64,000 nt of DNA, taken from NCBI RefSeq assembly GCF_004114375.1, contig NZ_CP034692.1:2170001-2234000 (forward strand), written 5' to 3'. The notes under the pieces were generated by a model. The model made no database searches. It saw nothing but the letters and a program-made list of their open reading frames with translations, and was not told where the DNA came from. The translations under genes and the position numbers were made by a program. The stretch comes from Halorubrum sp. BOL3-1. Lineage in GTDB: Archaea; Halobacteriota; Halobacteria; Halobacteriales; Haloferacaceae. Of the stretch, positions 46,077-54,882 are shown piece after piece. Position 1 is the first letter of the stretch. Each line of letters starts with the position of its first letter.

Positions 46077-46871
46077 TCACTCCTCCGGCGTCGGTTCGAG
46101 CGCGACGTGGTCGAACCCGCGGTCCGCGAGCCGCTCCGCGGCCCGATCGGTGACCGACGGCGCGACGAGGACCCCCCGTACTGCGGGAGCGTCGTCGTTC
46201 TCCGGGTCGCTCCCGGCGTCGGGGGATCTCTTTCCCTCGGCGGCGGCGTCTGACTCCTCGACCCCCAGCTCCTCATCCATTGCCCGCACGTACCGCGCGA
46301 GCTGCCCGACCGCGTCCGGGCCGACCCGGCGGCGCTTCAGCTCGACGACGACCGGCGTCCCGTCGTCGTCGACGCCGAAGATGTCCATCGGACCGGCGCT
46401 GGAGGGGCGCTCGGTCTCCTTCGGTTCGAACCCCGACTCGACGAGATCGGGGCGTTCTAAGATTCGGGTTCGGAGGTCCTCCTCGCTGCCGTGGAGTTCG
46501 AGGTCTCGGCCGCCCGTCACGGCCATCGCAGAGAGCTGGCGGACTCGCTCGAAGCGGACCGTCAGCGTCTCGTCGGGGTTCGATCGCGTCGAGACCACGC
46601 GAAGCCGACCCTCGCGCACCGCGGCGCGGTGTTGTGACCCCGGCGGCTGCCAGTTGACCGGCTGGCGTCCCTCGTCGGTGTGGACGAGGGCGGCGCCGTC
46701 CGGCTTCAACACGAGCAGTCGGTCGCCGGCGCCGAGATCCGAGGCGGCGCGCCCCTCGTAGCTGACGGTGCAGCGGCCGAAGACGCTTATCAGGTCGCCG
46801 CGCTCGAAGGCGTCTTCGAGTTCCCAGAGCGCTTCGCGGTGGCTCGGGTCGTGGACGCTCGTGACTGTCAC
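46077..46871 (-). CDS. nucS: Mismatch endonuclease NucS/EndoMS
   Basis: 264 residues from GTG 46871 ([22 protein letters not shown]); the upstream open frame lacks family sequence. N-terminal DNA-binding domain contains [32 protein letters not shown]. The C-terminal PD-(D/E)XK-type nuclease has [56 protein letters not shown], with catalytic Asp (DIFGVD), Glu and Lys (VELKRR). It cuts mismatched double-stranded DNA or flaps; replaces MutS/L in many archaea. The insertion around residues 215-235 ([22 protein letters not shown]) is acidic and specific to halophiles. Confidence 0.95.
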   Translation of the reverse strand: MTVTSVHDPSHREALWELEDAFERGDLISVFGRCTVSYEGRAASDLGAGDRLLVLKPDGAALVHTDEGRQPVNWQPPGSQHRAAVREGRLRVVSTRSNPDETLTVRFERVRQLSAMAVTGGRDLELHGSEEDLRTRILERPDLVESGFEPKETERPSSAGPMDIFGVDDDGTPVVVELKRRRVGPDAVGQLARYVRAMDEELGVEESDAAAEGKRSPDAGSDPENDDAPAVRGVLVAPSVTDRAAERLADRGFDHVALEPTPEE

Positions 46872-46911
46872 TGGGGTTCGTAGGTGATCGCGAGTAAAAA
46901 AGGGCGCGCGA

Positions 46912-47085
46912 TTACGCTGCCGCGTCCTCTTCGTCGCCGTCGTCGCGTCGCGACACGACGATGCCGGCGACGAAGAGAACCGCGCCGAGCGCGAACGCGC
47001 CGACGCGGAGGGTCGTGTCCGAAATGAGTATTCCGGCAAGGACCGCCACGCCGAATCCGCTGTGTAGCACCGCCGTCAGGTTCAT
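46912..47085 (-). CDS. Small membrane protein
   Basis: 57 residues from ATG 47085 (MNLTAVLHSGFGVAVLAGILIS); the frame can also begin 17 codons upstream. Two hydrophobic helices (about 5-23 and 27-45) are followed by an acidic tail RRDDGDEEDAAA. Unknown function. It lies between ahcY and nucS on the same strand. Confidence 0.6.
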   Translation of the reverse strand: MNLTAVLHSGFGVAVLAGILISDTTLRVGAFALGAVLFVAGIVVSRRDDGDEEDAAA

Positions 47086-47170
47086 GAGTCCGGTACGGTC
47101 GCGTCGCACAAAAGCCGGTCGACCGACTCCCCGCACCGGCCCTACCGGGGCCGGCTCGCGTCGACTCCGC

Positions 47171-48460
47171 TCAGGTCCCGTGTTCCCAGCTGCCCATGTA
47201 CTCGCGCTGTTCGTCGGTGAGCGTGTCGTACTCGACGCCCTCGGCGTCGAGCTTGATGTCCGCGACCTCGCGGTCGAGGTCGTCCGGCACGTCGTGGACG
47301 CCGGCGTCGTAGCGCTCGCCGTTCCCCGCGAGCTCGCGCACGACGACCGCCTGGACGCCGAAGCTCTGGTCCATCACCTCGACGGGGTGGCCGAGGGCGA
47401 TGGGCGCGGCGAGGTTGACGAGCCGCCCCTCCGCGATGACGTTCAGGACCCGGCCGTCTTCCATCTCGTACCCCTCGACGCCGTCGCGGACCTCGTAGCG
47501 GTCGACCGCGAGGTCGTCGAGGTGGTCGAGGTTGACCTCGACGTCGAAGTGGCCGGCGTTCGCGAGCAGCACGCCGTTGTTCATCTCCTCGAAGTGCTCG
47601 CGGGTGATCACGTCGCGGTTGCCGGTCGTCGTAATGAACACGTCGCCCTTCTCCGCGGCCTCGACCATCGGCAGCACCTCGTACCCCTCCATGTGGGCTT
47701 CGAGCGCCTTGCGGGGGTCGACCTCGCAGACGATGACGTTCGCGTTCTGGCCGGAGGCCTTCTTCGCGACGCCCTTCCCGCACTGGCCGTAGCCGCCGAC
47801 GACGACGTTCTTGCCGGCCCACGAGAGGTTCGTCGTCATCGCGATGGTCGCGAGCGACGACTCCCCCGTGCCGTGGACGTTGTCGAACAGCTGTTTCATC
47901 GGCGTGTCGTTCACGGCGAAGACGGGGTAGTGAAGCTCGTCGTCGGCGTCCATCGCGCGCAGCCGGTCGACGCCCGTCGTCGTCTCCTCGGCGCCGCCGA
48001 CGATTGAGTCGATCAGGTCGGGGTACTCCTCGTGGACGAGCTTCACCATGTCCATCCCGTCGTCGACGGTGATGGTCGGCTCGTGAGCGATACAGGCGTG
48101 CATCGCGTCGTAGTACTCCTCGTCGTCGACGCCGCGGACCGCGTAGGAGGCGATCGACTCGTGGGTGTCGAGCGCGGCCGACACGTCGTCGTGGGTCGAG
48201 AGGGGGTTACAGCCGGTGATCGCGACCTCGGCGCCGCCCTCTGCGAGCAGCTCGACGAGGTTCGCGGTCTTCGCCTCGACGTGCATCGCCATCGCGATCG
48301 TCTCGCCTTCGAGCGGCTGCTCGTCGACGAACTCCTCGCGGAGCGCGTTCAGTATCGGCATGTGCTGGAGCGCCCAGTCCATCTTCCGGCGCCCCTCCTC
48401 TCGGGCCGCTTCGAGGTCCGAGAGGTGCTGTGACACCGGCGGATACGCGGTTTCGCTCAT
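47171..48460 (-). CDS. ahcY: Adenosylhomocysteinase (S-adenosylhomocysteine hydrolase)
   Basis: Splits SAH into homocysteine and adenosine, removing the inhibitor left by methyltransferases. 429 residues, the size usual in archaea. Substrate-domain blocks: MHVEAKTANLVELL, TGCNPLSTHDDVSAAL, PTITVDDGMDMVK, GAEETTTGVDRL, PVFAVNDTPMKQLFDNVHGTGES. NAD domain has VVVGGYGQCGKGVAKKASGQ (residues about 219-238) and the adenosine-binding ITTTGNRDVI and NAGHFDVEVNLDHLD. The C-terminal Tyr-rich hook (YMGSWEHGT) is present. It lies 1.3 kb from an amidohydrolase that may also act on SAH. Confidence 0.97.
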   Translation of the reverse strand: MSETAYPPVSQHLSDLEAAREEGRRKMDWALQHMPILNALREEFVDEQPLEGETIAMAMHVEAKTANLVELLAEGGAEVAITGCNPLSTHDDVSAALDTHESIASYAVRGVDDEEYYDAMHACIAHEPTITVDDGMDMVKLVHEEYPDLIDSIVGGAEETTTGVDRLRAMDADDELHYPVFAVNDTPMKQLFDNVHGTGESSLATIAMTTNLSWAGKNVVVGGYGQCGKGVAKKASGQNANVIVCEVDPRKALEAHMEGYEVLPMVEAAEKGDVFITTTGNRDVITREHFEEMNNGVLLANAGHFDVEVNLDHLDDLAVDRYEVRDGVEGYEMEDGRVLNVIAEGRLVNLAAPIALGHPVEVMDQSFGVQAVVVRELAGNGERYDAGVHDVPDDLDREVADIKLDAEGVEYDTLTDEQREYMGSWEHGT

Positions 48461-48566
48461 ACCTCACAGTTCGCTCACGGCGCACTAAACCCTGCCGACA
48501 CCGGACTGCGTCGGAAAAAAATACTGTCGTCGCCCGCGCCGTTCGGCGGACCGTCGGGTCGGACCG

Positions 48567-49301
48567 TCAGTTGCCGCCCGAGCCACCGGCGTGGTCCGGC
48601 GGGCCGCTCTCGCCGTCGTCTTCGTCCGCGTCCTCGTCGTCCTCGGCGTCGCTCTCGCCGTCTTCGTCCGCGTCGGCTTCAGACTCTTCGGTGTCGTCTT
48701 CGTTCGCGTCGTCACCGTCCGCGTCGTCACCGTCCGGTCCGGCGTGGTCGGGAGCGTTCCCCGGCGCGCTGGCGTTCTCGTCGCTGGCGTTGCCGGCCGC
48801 GTCGTCGGGGCCGCCCGCGTGGTCCGAGGCGTTCCCGGGGTTGTTCCCCGTCGCGAAGTCGGAGACGGCTCCGCCGATGCCGCCGTCGCGGTCGCTGATG
48901 TTCTCGATGAAGTCGCGAATCAGCTGGCCGAACGGCGTCCCCTCGTCGCCCTCGTCGGTCTCACCGGCGGTCAGGTCGACCGTCGTCGAGACGGACTCGT
49001 TCTCGTACTCGGCCGTGACCTCGACCGTGACGTTCTCCTCTGCGGCGGGGAGGTCCACGGTGCCGTCGGCGTCGGTCTCGTACTCGCCCGCTCCCGCGTA
49101 CGACTCGTTCGCGGGGTCGACGACGGTGACGTTCACGGTCCCGTTCTCGACCGCGGTGTCGTTGTGCGTCACCGTGACCGTCGGTTCTCCGTCCGCGTCG
49201 TCGACCGTCACGCCGAGACCGTTCTCGGCGGCGGCGACGCCGGTCATCGCGCCGAACGCGACGACCGCGATCAGCAGTATACTGGTGATACGTTCGTTCA
49301 T
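48567..49301 (-). CDS. Exported Asp/Glu-rich protein of unknown function
   Basis: 244 residues from ATG 49301. Signal peptide (residues about 3-24, ITSILLIAVVAFGAMTGVAAA). Then one beta-sandwich-like domain (LGVTVDDADGEPTVTVTHNDTAVENGTVNVTVVDPANESYAGAGEYETDADGTVDLPAAEENVTVEV), followed by a disordered Asp/Glu/Gly/Asn-rich C-terminus containing several DHAG motifs (residues about 155-240). No lipobox or membrane anchor, so it is probably released or bound non-covalently. TTTTTAT at 49331-49337 (minus strand) is the promoter. Confidence 0.72.
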   Translation of the reverse strand: MNERITSILLIAVVAFGAMTGVAAAENGLGVTVDDADGEPTVTVTHNDTAVENGTVNVTVVDPANESYAGAGEYETDADGTVDLPAAEENVTVEVTAEYENESVSTTVDLTAGETDEGDEGTPFGQLIRDFIENISDRDGGIGGAVSDFATGNNPGNASDHAGGPDDAAGNASDENASAPGNAPDHAGPDGDDADGDDANEDDTEESEADADEDGESDAEDDEDADEDDGESGPPDHAGGSGGN

Positions 49302-49504
49302 GTCCACTCGGGTCCACCCGCCGTTACCTCATAAAAAGCGGACTCGCTTAACGCGGTTTAATCCGGATTATTCCCGGTTTAACGGCTCTATTACGTCTGA
49401 TTCCTGTTTCCGTGGTGTTTCGGTCGGAGTCGGGAGTGATCCGCGGTCGATCCGCCTCCGATCTGCGGTCGCGCGCGCAGTCGCTTCCGACGGTTCGACC
49501 GAGA

Positions 49505-49761
49505 CCGCCGAAGCCCCAGCCGGGAGGCGGGCAGAGGCGACGTAAGCACCGCAGCGAGGGAGCGAGAGCGACCGAGAGAGGAGCACACCGAGCGTCCGCC
49601 CGCCTCCCGGCTTGCCCCTTCGAGTCCCCCCGCACAGCAACGCACGGCACCTCACGCCTCCCCAGCCTCGTCTGCGGCTCCCGTCGGTCGCCGCAGACTC
49701 CCTCGCGCGGCGCTGCTTCGCGGCCGCCGAGGGCGGCCGCTCGCAGGCGCGCGCCACCGCG
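49505..49761 (+). repeat. Multi-hairpin intergenic repeat, full copy 2
   Basis: Same order as copy 1. The stem is CGAAGCCCCAGCCGGGAGGC... (from 49509) with its complement at 49598-49623. The loop segment 49533-49597 is the reverse complement of copy 1's loop type (reads GGTGCTTACG on the opposite strand). Then CCTCACGCCTCCCCAGCCTCGTC, an 8-bp GTCTGCGG/CCGCAGAC hairpin, CGGCCGCC-GA-GGGCGGCCG and the end GCGCGCCACCGCG. The rest of the gap shows no gene. Confidence 0.75.
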
Positions 49762-49791
49762 AAAAAATATCGGAGCGGCGGGTCTTCCTTC

Positions 49792-51114
49792 TCACTCCGC
49801 CGCGTCCACGCGGTCGACGAGGTCGCTCGCGGCCGTCGCGGCGCGCTGCTGGACCGCGTCGACGTCGAGGGTGAGCACTTCGCGGCCGCGCATGAGGATC
49901 TGACCGTCACACACCGTGTGACGCACGTCGCTCCCGCGGGCCGCGTACGCGAGGTGGGAGACGGGGTCGTGGACCGGCGTCAGGTGCGGCGCGTCGAGGT
50001 CGACGACCGCGAGGTCCGCCGCCTCCCCCTCCTCGATCCGGCCGCCGGGGAGGTTCAGGGCGTCAGCGCCCGCCGCCGTCGCCATCTCGACGACCGCGTC
50101 CGCGGGAACCGCGCTGGCGTCGTCCGCGGCGAGCTTGCCGAGCATCGCGGCGTCGCGCATCTCGTCGAAGACGTCGAGGTCGTTGTTCGAGGCCGCGCCG
50201 TCGGTTCCGAGCGCGACCGTCACGCCGGCGTCGCGGAGGCGCTGCACCGGTGCCATCCCGCTCGCGAGCTTCATGTTCGAGGCCGGACAGTGGACGACCG
50301 CGGTGCCGGCCCCGGCGAGCCGGTCAATCTCCGACCCGTCGAGGTGGACCCCGTGCGCGAAGAAGTCGTCCGGGCCGAGCGCGTCGAGGTCCTCGGCGTA
50401 CGCGATCGGGCGCTCGCCCCGCTCGTCGACGATCGGGCCGACCTCGTCGACCGTCTCGTTCGCGTGGAGGTGGACCGGCACACCCGCCTCGCGCGCTTCC
50501 CCGACGCCCTCGCGCAGGTACTCCTCCCCGACCGTCGTCAGCGAGTGCGGCGTGAACGCGGTCCGGATCCGGCCGTCCGCCGCGCCGTCGAACTCGCGGG
50601 CGAACGACAGGCTCTCCGCGACGTCGGCGCGGGCGTCCGCCTCGTCTTTTCCCACGGTCACGACGCCGTGCCCGAGCCGCGCCCGCAGCCCCGCGCGGTC
50701 GACGGCGTCCGCAACGCGGTCCATCGCGAAGTACATGTCCGCGAACGCGGTCGTCCCCGACCGGATCATCTCGACCGCGCCGAGTTCCGCGCCCGCCTCG
50801 ACGTCGTCGGGCGTCAGTTCGGCCTCCGCCGGCCAGACGTCCTCGCGCAGCCACGGGTTGAGCGGCTTGTCGTCGGCGTACCCGCGGAGCAGCGTCATCG
50901 CGACGTGGGTGTGGGCGTTGACGAGCCCCGGGACCACGACCGACTCGGTCGCGTCGAGCGTCTCGTCGGCCGCCCCGCCGACCGCGTCGTCGACCTCGTT
51001 CGGGGACCCCACGGCCCGGATCGTTCCCCCGTCGCGGTCGACCGCGACGTCGGCCCGTTCGACCCGTCCGTCGGGTCGCAGCACTCGTCCGCCGGTGACG
51101 CGGAGGTAGTCCAT
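49792..51114 (-). CDS. Amidohydrolase, MTA/SAH or 5'-deoxyadenosine deaminase type
   Basis: 440 residues from ATG 51114. Metal-dependent TIM-barrel hydrolase of the TrzN/MtaD group: HTH ligands in VPGLVNAHTHVAMTLLRGYADDKPLNPWLREDVWPAEAE, then SGTTAFADMYFAMD, VPVHLHANETVDEV (His), FFAHGVHLDG (His), and ALGTDGAASNNDLDVFDEMR (catalytic Asp). The LRGYADD and WP.E blocks are typical of MTA/SAH/adenosine deaminases. Likely converts SAH, MTA or 5'-deoxyadenosine to the inosyl form. The gene lies near ahcY on the same strand but is separated by the exported Asp-rich gene and a repeat, so it is not in one operon. Confidence 0.88.
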   Translation of the reverse strand: MDYLRVTGGRVLRPDGRVERADVAVDRDGGTIRAVGSPNEVDDAVGGAADETLDATESVVVPGLVNAHTHVAMTLLRGYADDKPLNPWLREDVWPAEAELTPDDVEAGAELGAVEMIRSGTTAFADMYFAMDRVADAVDRAGLRARLGHGVVTVGKDEADARADVAESLSFAREFDGAADGRIRTAFTPHSLTTVGEEYLREGVGEAREAGVPVHLHANETVDEVGPIVDERGERPIAYAEDLDALGPDDFFAHGVHLDGSEIDRLAGAGTAVVHCPASNMKLASGMAPVQRLRDAGVTVALGTDGAASNNDLDVFDEMRDAAMLGKLAADDASAVPADAVVEMATAAGADALNLPGGRIEEGEAADLAVVDLDAPHLTPVHDPVSHLAYAARGSDVRHTVCDGQILMRGREVLTLDVDAVQQRAATAASDLVDRVDAAE

Positions 51115-51252
51115 GTCCGCCCGTTCCGCCCGCCGCACCAAACGCCTTCGGTTCCGATCGCGCCGTCCCGACGCGGACGCGGTCTCGTCGCCCTTTCGCG
51201 GCCCGCCGAGGCCGAGCGACACGACTTTACGAGTCGCCGGAAGTCCACCGGT

Positions 51253-52472
51253 ATGACACCCAGCGGCGTCCTGTCGGCGTTGACCGCGGGAAAATCCGCA
51301 CCGCGCTCGTCGGGCTGGCGGTCGTCGCCGCCGCGGTCGGCGGGGCGTTCGCGCTCGGCGTGTTCGGGGTCCCGAGCGTCGCCGCCGTGAACAACTCCTT
51401 CGGCGACGTGACGAACGAGACGACCGTCGTCGAGACCGACCTGGTCGTCTCGAACCCGAACCCGGTCGGGGTCGGACTCGACGGCGTCTCGATCGACTAC
51501 GCCGTCTCGATGAACGAGGTCCGCGTCGCCAACGGCACGCGCGACGGGATCGCCGTCGCGTCCGGCAACTCGTCGATCGGGTTCGAGAGCCGGCTCCGGA
51601 ACGACGCGATCCCGCCGTGGTGGGTCACCCACGTCGAGAACGACGAGCGGACGACCGTCGGAATCGACGCGACGATCACCTCGGACCTCCTCGGCCGGAG
51701 CGCGACGCTCACCCGTACCCGCGAGGTCGAGACGGACCTCATCGGCGCGTTCAATTCCGAGGAGACCCGCCCCGTGAACGCCGACAGCCCGCTCGTCGAC
51801 GATCCGGTCCTCTACGTCAACGAGACGCGCGGACAGTGGGGGACCGTGAGCGAGACGGAGACGCCGATCGAGATGGCGTTCGACGTGTACAACCCGAACC
51901 CGGAGCCGTACGTGGTCACGGAGATCGGCTACGACCTCACGATGAACGGCGTCGAGATGGGGTCCGGCGCGACCGAAGAGGCGTACGTCATCCCCTCGTA
52001 CGGCACCGAGACGGTCGAGCTGACCACCGCGCTCCGGAACGAGCGCCTCGACGACTGGTGGGTGACACACCTCGGCGAGTCGGTCAACGGTCACCAGGTG
52101 AGCGACCTCCGGATCGAGTTCTACGCGGTCGTCGAGTTCCCGGGCGGCGAGCGGGTCACCGTCCCGCTGGACGCGCTGACCTACGAGGAGACGATCGAGA
52201 CCGACATGTTCGATGAGGGAATCCACGGAGATGACACCACGGACTCCGGCGAGGAGGACTCAGCGAGCGACGGGAACACGAGCGACGACGGGAACACGAG
52301 CGATTCCGGTGGTGACAACGGGAACACGAGCGATTCCGGTGGTGACAACGGGAACACGAGCGATTCCGGTGGTGACAACGGGAACACGACCGACGACGGG
52401 AACACGACTGACGGCGGGAACACGAGCGACGGGTCAGACGATGACGGAGTCCTTCCGTTGACGATCGGTTGA
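51253..52472 (+). CDS. LEA14-like protein with a frameshift after the first 13 codons
   Basis: The ATG at 51253 opens MTPSGVLSALTAG and then runs out of frame after the run GCGGGAAAA at 51286-51294. Adding one G gives GKIRTALVGLAVVAAAVGGAFALGVFGVPSV, an N-terminal membrane helix. The remainder in the second frame (from 51294) continues intact to 52472. Two tandem LEA14/WHy-type domains follow, each with NPNPVGVGLDGVSIDYAVSMNEVRVANG and NPNPEPYVVTEIGYDLTMNGVEMGSG. The C-terminal linker (residues 290-370) is made of GNTSDSGGDN repeats. Without correction a TM-less product could only start at GTG 51360. The role is unknown; desiccation/salt stress is known for the family in plants. Confidence 0.75.
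52291..52380 (+). repeat. Three perfect 30-bp tandem repeats inside the LEA14-like gene
   Basis: The 30-bp unit starting GGAACACGAG and ending GGTGACAACG is present at 52291, 52321 and 52351 without any difference, encoding GNTSDSGGDN each time. Degenerate GNTSD/GNTTD copies lie on both sides. Confidence 0.95.
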
Positions 52473-52536
52473 TCCCCGGTCGCGCCCCTCTTCGCAATCC
52501 CCGAACCTTCTTGCCCGCTCGCGGCCGCGTTCCGCC

Positions 52537-52947
52537 ATGACAACCGACGCCCAACAGGCGTGTTTCGAGGCCGGGATCAAGTTCGGCTCGCTGTACCACC
52601 AGTTCGCGGGGACGCCCGTCAGCCCGTCGAGTACGCGGAGTCTGGAGGCCGCGATGGAAGAGTCGATCGAGAACCAACCCCACTGCGAGGCGGTCGAGGT
52701 GGCGATCCGTGACGACCGCGTCGCCGACGCGATCGACCATGAGAACGGCTACACCGAACTCACCGGCTCGCTGATGGACGTTGAGATGCGGATCGAGAAC
52801 GAGGGCGTCGCGGTCCGCACGCAGATGGCGATGGAGGACGGCTACCCGCTGATGAAACTGGTCGAGGTGATCGACGGCGGCGACCCAGCACGGTCTGGCG
52901 GCGCCGCCGACCCGCCGCGGTCCGGCGACGCCAACCCGAACGCTTAG
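52537..52947 (+). CDS. mptD: Archaeal dihydroneopterin aldolase (MptD, DUF372)
   Basis: 136 residues. CFEAGIKFGSLYHQFAGTPVSPSSTRSLEAAMEESIENQPHC, then GYTELTGSLMDVEMRIENEGVAVRTQMAMEDGYPLMKL, matches the DUF372/MptD family, which turns 7,8-dihydro-D-neopterin into 6-hydroxymethyl-dihydropterin and glycolaldehyde in folate/methanopterin synthesis. The Glu and Tyr/His active-site residues known for MptD fall in these blocks. The C-terminal 22 residues (GGDPARSGGAADPPRSGDANPNA) are a low-complexity tail. It lies downstream of the LEA14-like gene by 64 nt. Confidence 0.88.
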   Translation: MTTDAQQACFEAGIKFGSLYHQFAGTPVSPSSTRSLEAAMEESIENQPHCEAVEVAIRDDRVADAIDHENGYTELTGSLMDVEMRIENEGVAVRTQMAMEDGYPLMKLVEVIDGGDPARSGGAADPPRSGDANPNA

Positions 52948-53016
52948 TACCGCGACACGCCTACGACGATCCGAACGGCGGTCGATACCTTCGAGTTCCC
53001 GCTTTCAGAGACGCAC

Positions 53017-53514
53017 ATGGTCGACAGACGCCACGACGGTTCGACGGACCGCACCGGCTTCGACGAGACGAGGAATTACCTCTCGGACGCCCTCGGCCGC
53101 GTCGTGCCCCGCGCGGTGGCGCGGCGAGCGATCGACGTGGCCGTCAGAACGGATGCCGCCGAGTACGCGCCGGACGAGCCGGTCACGATCAATGTCGTGA
53201 TCCGAAACCGCCTGCCGGTACCGGTCGAGGTCCCGACGTCCACCCACCGCTCGTGGGGCTGGGCGGTCGACGGCGTCACGGAGGCCACCGACGAACGGCG
53301 CTACGTGCGCGACGAGGAGTCCGCGCTGTCGCTCCGGGCCGGCGAGACGAAGCGGGCGACGGCCACGTGGAACGGTCGCTTCCGCCGCACCGCCGATGAG
53401 GGCCTCGACCGATCAGTTGGGGCGGAACGCGGGGAACACACAATTTCCGTCTTCGTGCCGGTTCCCGACGCCGACGAACGTCACGAGGCCGCCACGCAGA
53501 TACGGATCCGGTAG
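53017..53514 (+). CDS. Conserved haloarchaeal beta-sandwich protein
   Basis: 165 residues, not recognised as an enzyme. A central beta-rich domain (residues 45-160: DVAVRTDAAEYAPDEPVTINVVIRNRLPVPVEVPTSTHRSWGWAVDGVTEATDE... HTISVFVPVPDADERHEAATQIRIR) resembles intracellular-proteinase-inhibitor or DUF7974-like beta-sandwich proteins. No signal peptide. The gene sits between mptD and the dpp operon; its 3' end is 9 nt from the convergent dppF stop. Confidence 0.65.
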   Translation: MVDRRHDGSTDRTGFDETRNYLSDALGRVVPRAVARRAIDVAVRTDAAEYAPDEPVTINVVIRNRLPVPVEVPTSTHRSWGWAVDGVTEATDERRYVRDEESALSLRAGETKRATATWNGRFRRTADEGLDRSVGAERGEHTISVFVPVPDADERHEAATQIRIR

Positions 53515-53523
53515 CCGGCGGCG

Positions 53524-54882
53524 TCAGTCGCCTGCCTCCGGCGTGCCGGGACGCGCCGCGCCGTCGAACGCACTCTCGTCGACCGCCGCGGCGACCGCCT
53601 CGCCACGCCGCAGGTGACACGCCGCGTAGTGGCGGTCGTCGCCGAGCTCCGATCCCAGCTCGTAAGCGGGGTTCGACGTCGCGCAGACGCTCTCGTCCGT
53701 GAACCGTTCGGCGAGCAGCCGCTCGGCGTCGCCCCACTCGTCGCGCTCGATGTGCCCGAGCGCCTCGTTGAGCAGCGTGCCCGCGTCGCCGCTCGGCGTC
53801 GCGTCGTCGAAGTACCGGCTCCGGAGCGCGTCGGGGTCGGTCTCCTCGAACGCCCGCCGCTCAACCGCCCGCTGGAACTCCACGATGTTCTGCCAGGCGT
53901 CGTCGGTCATGTCGTAGACCTCCGGCTGGATCACCTTCGGGCACCGCGTCCGGAACCGACAGCCCGACGGCGGGTCGATCGGGGAGGGTACGTCTCCGGA
54001 CAGTAGTGCTGTCCGCCCGCCGCTCCTCGGGTCTGGAACGGGAATTGCGTCGAGCAGCGCCCTCGTGTACGGGTGTCTCGGGTTCTCGAACAGCTCCTCT
54101 TTGTCGGCCAGCTCGACGATCTCACCGAGGTACATCACCGCGACACGGTCCGATATGTGGCGGATGACGCTCAGGTCGTGCGCGATGAACAGGTACGTCA
54201 GGTCGAACTCGTCTTGAAGCTCCTCCATCGTGTTGAGCACCTGCGCCTGGATCGAGACGTCGAGCGCCGACACCGGCTCGTCGCAGACGATGAAGTCGGG
54301 GTTCACGGAGAGCGCCCGAGCGAGATTCACACGCTGGCGCTGCCCGCCGGAGAACGCGTTGGGGTACCGGTTGTAGTGTTGCGGGTCGAGTCCAACCTTC
54401 TCCAACAGCTCCTTCGCGCGCGCCTCGCGGTCCTCCTCATCGAGCATGCCGTGGGCCTTCATCGGCTCCTCGACGATCGGCCCGACCTTCATCCGCGGGT
54501 CGAGCGACGACTGCGGGTCCTGGAAGATCATCTGCATGTTCTTCCGCATCCGCCGCAGCGGCTCGCCGGACAGCGAAGCGAGGTCCTTACCCTGGAAGTA
54601 GACGCTCCCGCTGGTCGGTTCGAGCAGCCGGAGGACGGTGCGCGCAAGCGTCGACTTCCCGCAGCCGGACTCACCGACGAGACCGAGAGTCTCGCCCTCC
54701 TTGATGTCGAAGCTCACGCCGTCGACGGCGCGGACATCCGACGAAGACCGGCTGACGTAGGGGAACTCATCGTCGAGGGATACGCCGGCGAACAGGCCGC
54801 TCTCGTTGTCGAAGTACTTACACAGGTCGCGGACCTGTAACAGTGCCTCGGGATCCGACTCGGGCGGCCCGACCTCGCTCAT
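53524..54882 (-). CDS. dppF: Peptide/nickel ABC transporter ATP-binding protein (DppF/OppF-type)
   Basis: 452 residues. One ABC domain: Walker [11 protein letters not shown]-loop [13 protein letters not shown], signature [15 protein letters not shown], Walker [14 protein letters not shown]-loop FIAHD. The oligopeptide-type C-terminal zone [37 protein letters not shown] contains the Fe-S-cluster-like CRFRTRCP segment common to OppD/OppF. A further 110-residue C-terminal extension (from about residue 340) with two Cys in [12 protein letters not shown] and [10 protein letters not shown] is longer than in bacteria. It overlaps dppD by 4 nt; last gene of the operon. Confidence 0.94.
   Translation of the reverse strand: MSEVGPPESDPEALLQVRDLCKYFDNESGLFAGVSLDDEFPYVSRSSSDVRAVDGVSFDIKEGETLGLVGESGCGKSTLARTVLRLLEPTSGSVYFQGKDLASLSGEPLRRMRKNMQMIFQDPQSSLDPRMKVGPIVEEPMKAHGMLDEEDREARAKELLEKVGLDPQHYNRYPNAFSGGQRQRVNLARALSVNPDFIVCDEPVSALDVSIQAQVLNTMEELQDEFDLTYLFIAHDLSVIRHISDRVAVMYLGEIVELADKEELFENPRHPYTRALLDAIPVPDPRSGGRTALLSGDVPSPIDPPSGCRFRTRCPKVIQPEVYDMTDDAWQNIVEFQRAVERRAFEETDPDALRSRYFDDATPSGDAGTLLNEALGHIERDEWGDAERLLAERFTDESVCATSNPAYELGSELGDDRHYAACHLRRGEAVAAAVDESAFDGAARPGTPEAGD

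Noticed and set aside
52291-52380. 30-bp repeats considered as CRISPR
   Set aside because: The copies are contiguous without spacers and encode an in-frame linker. No CRISPR array was seen in the window.
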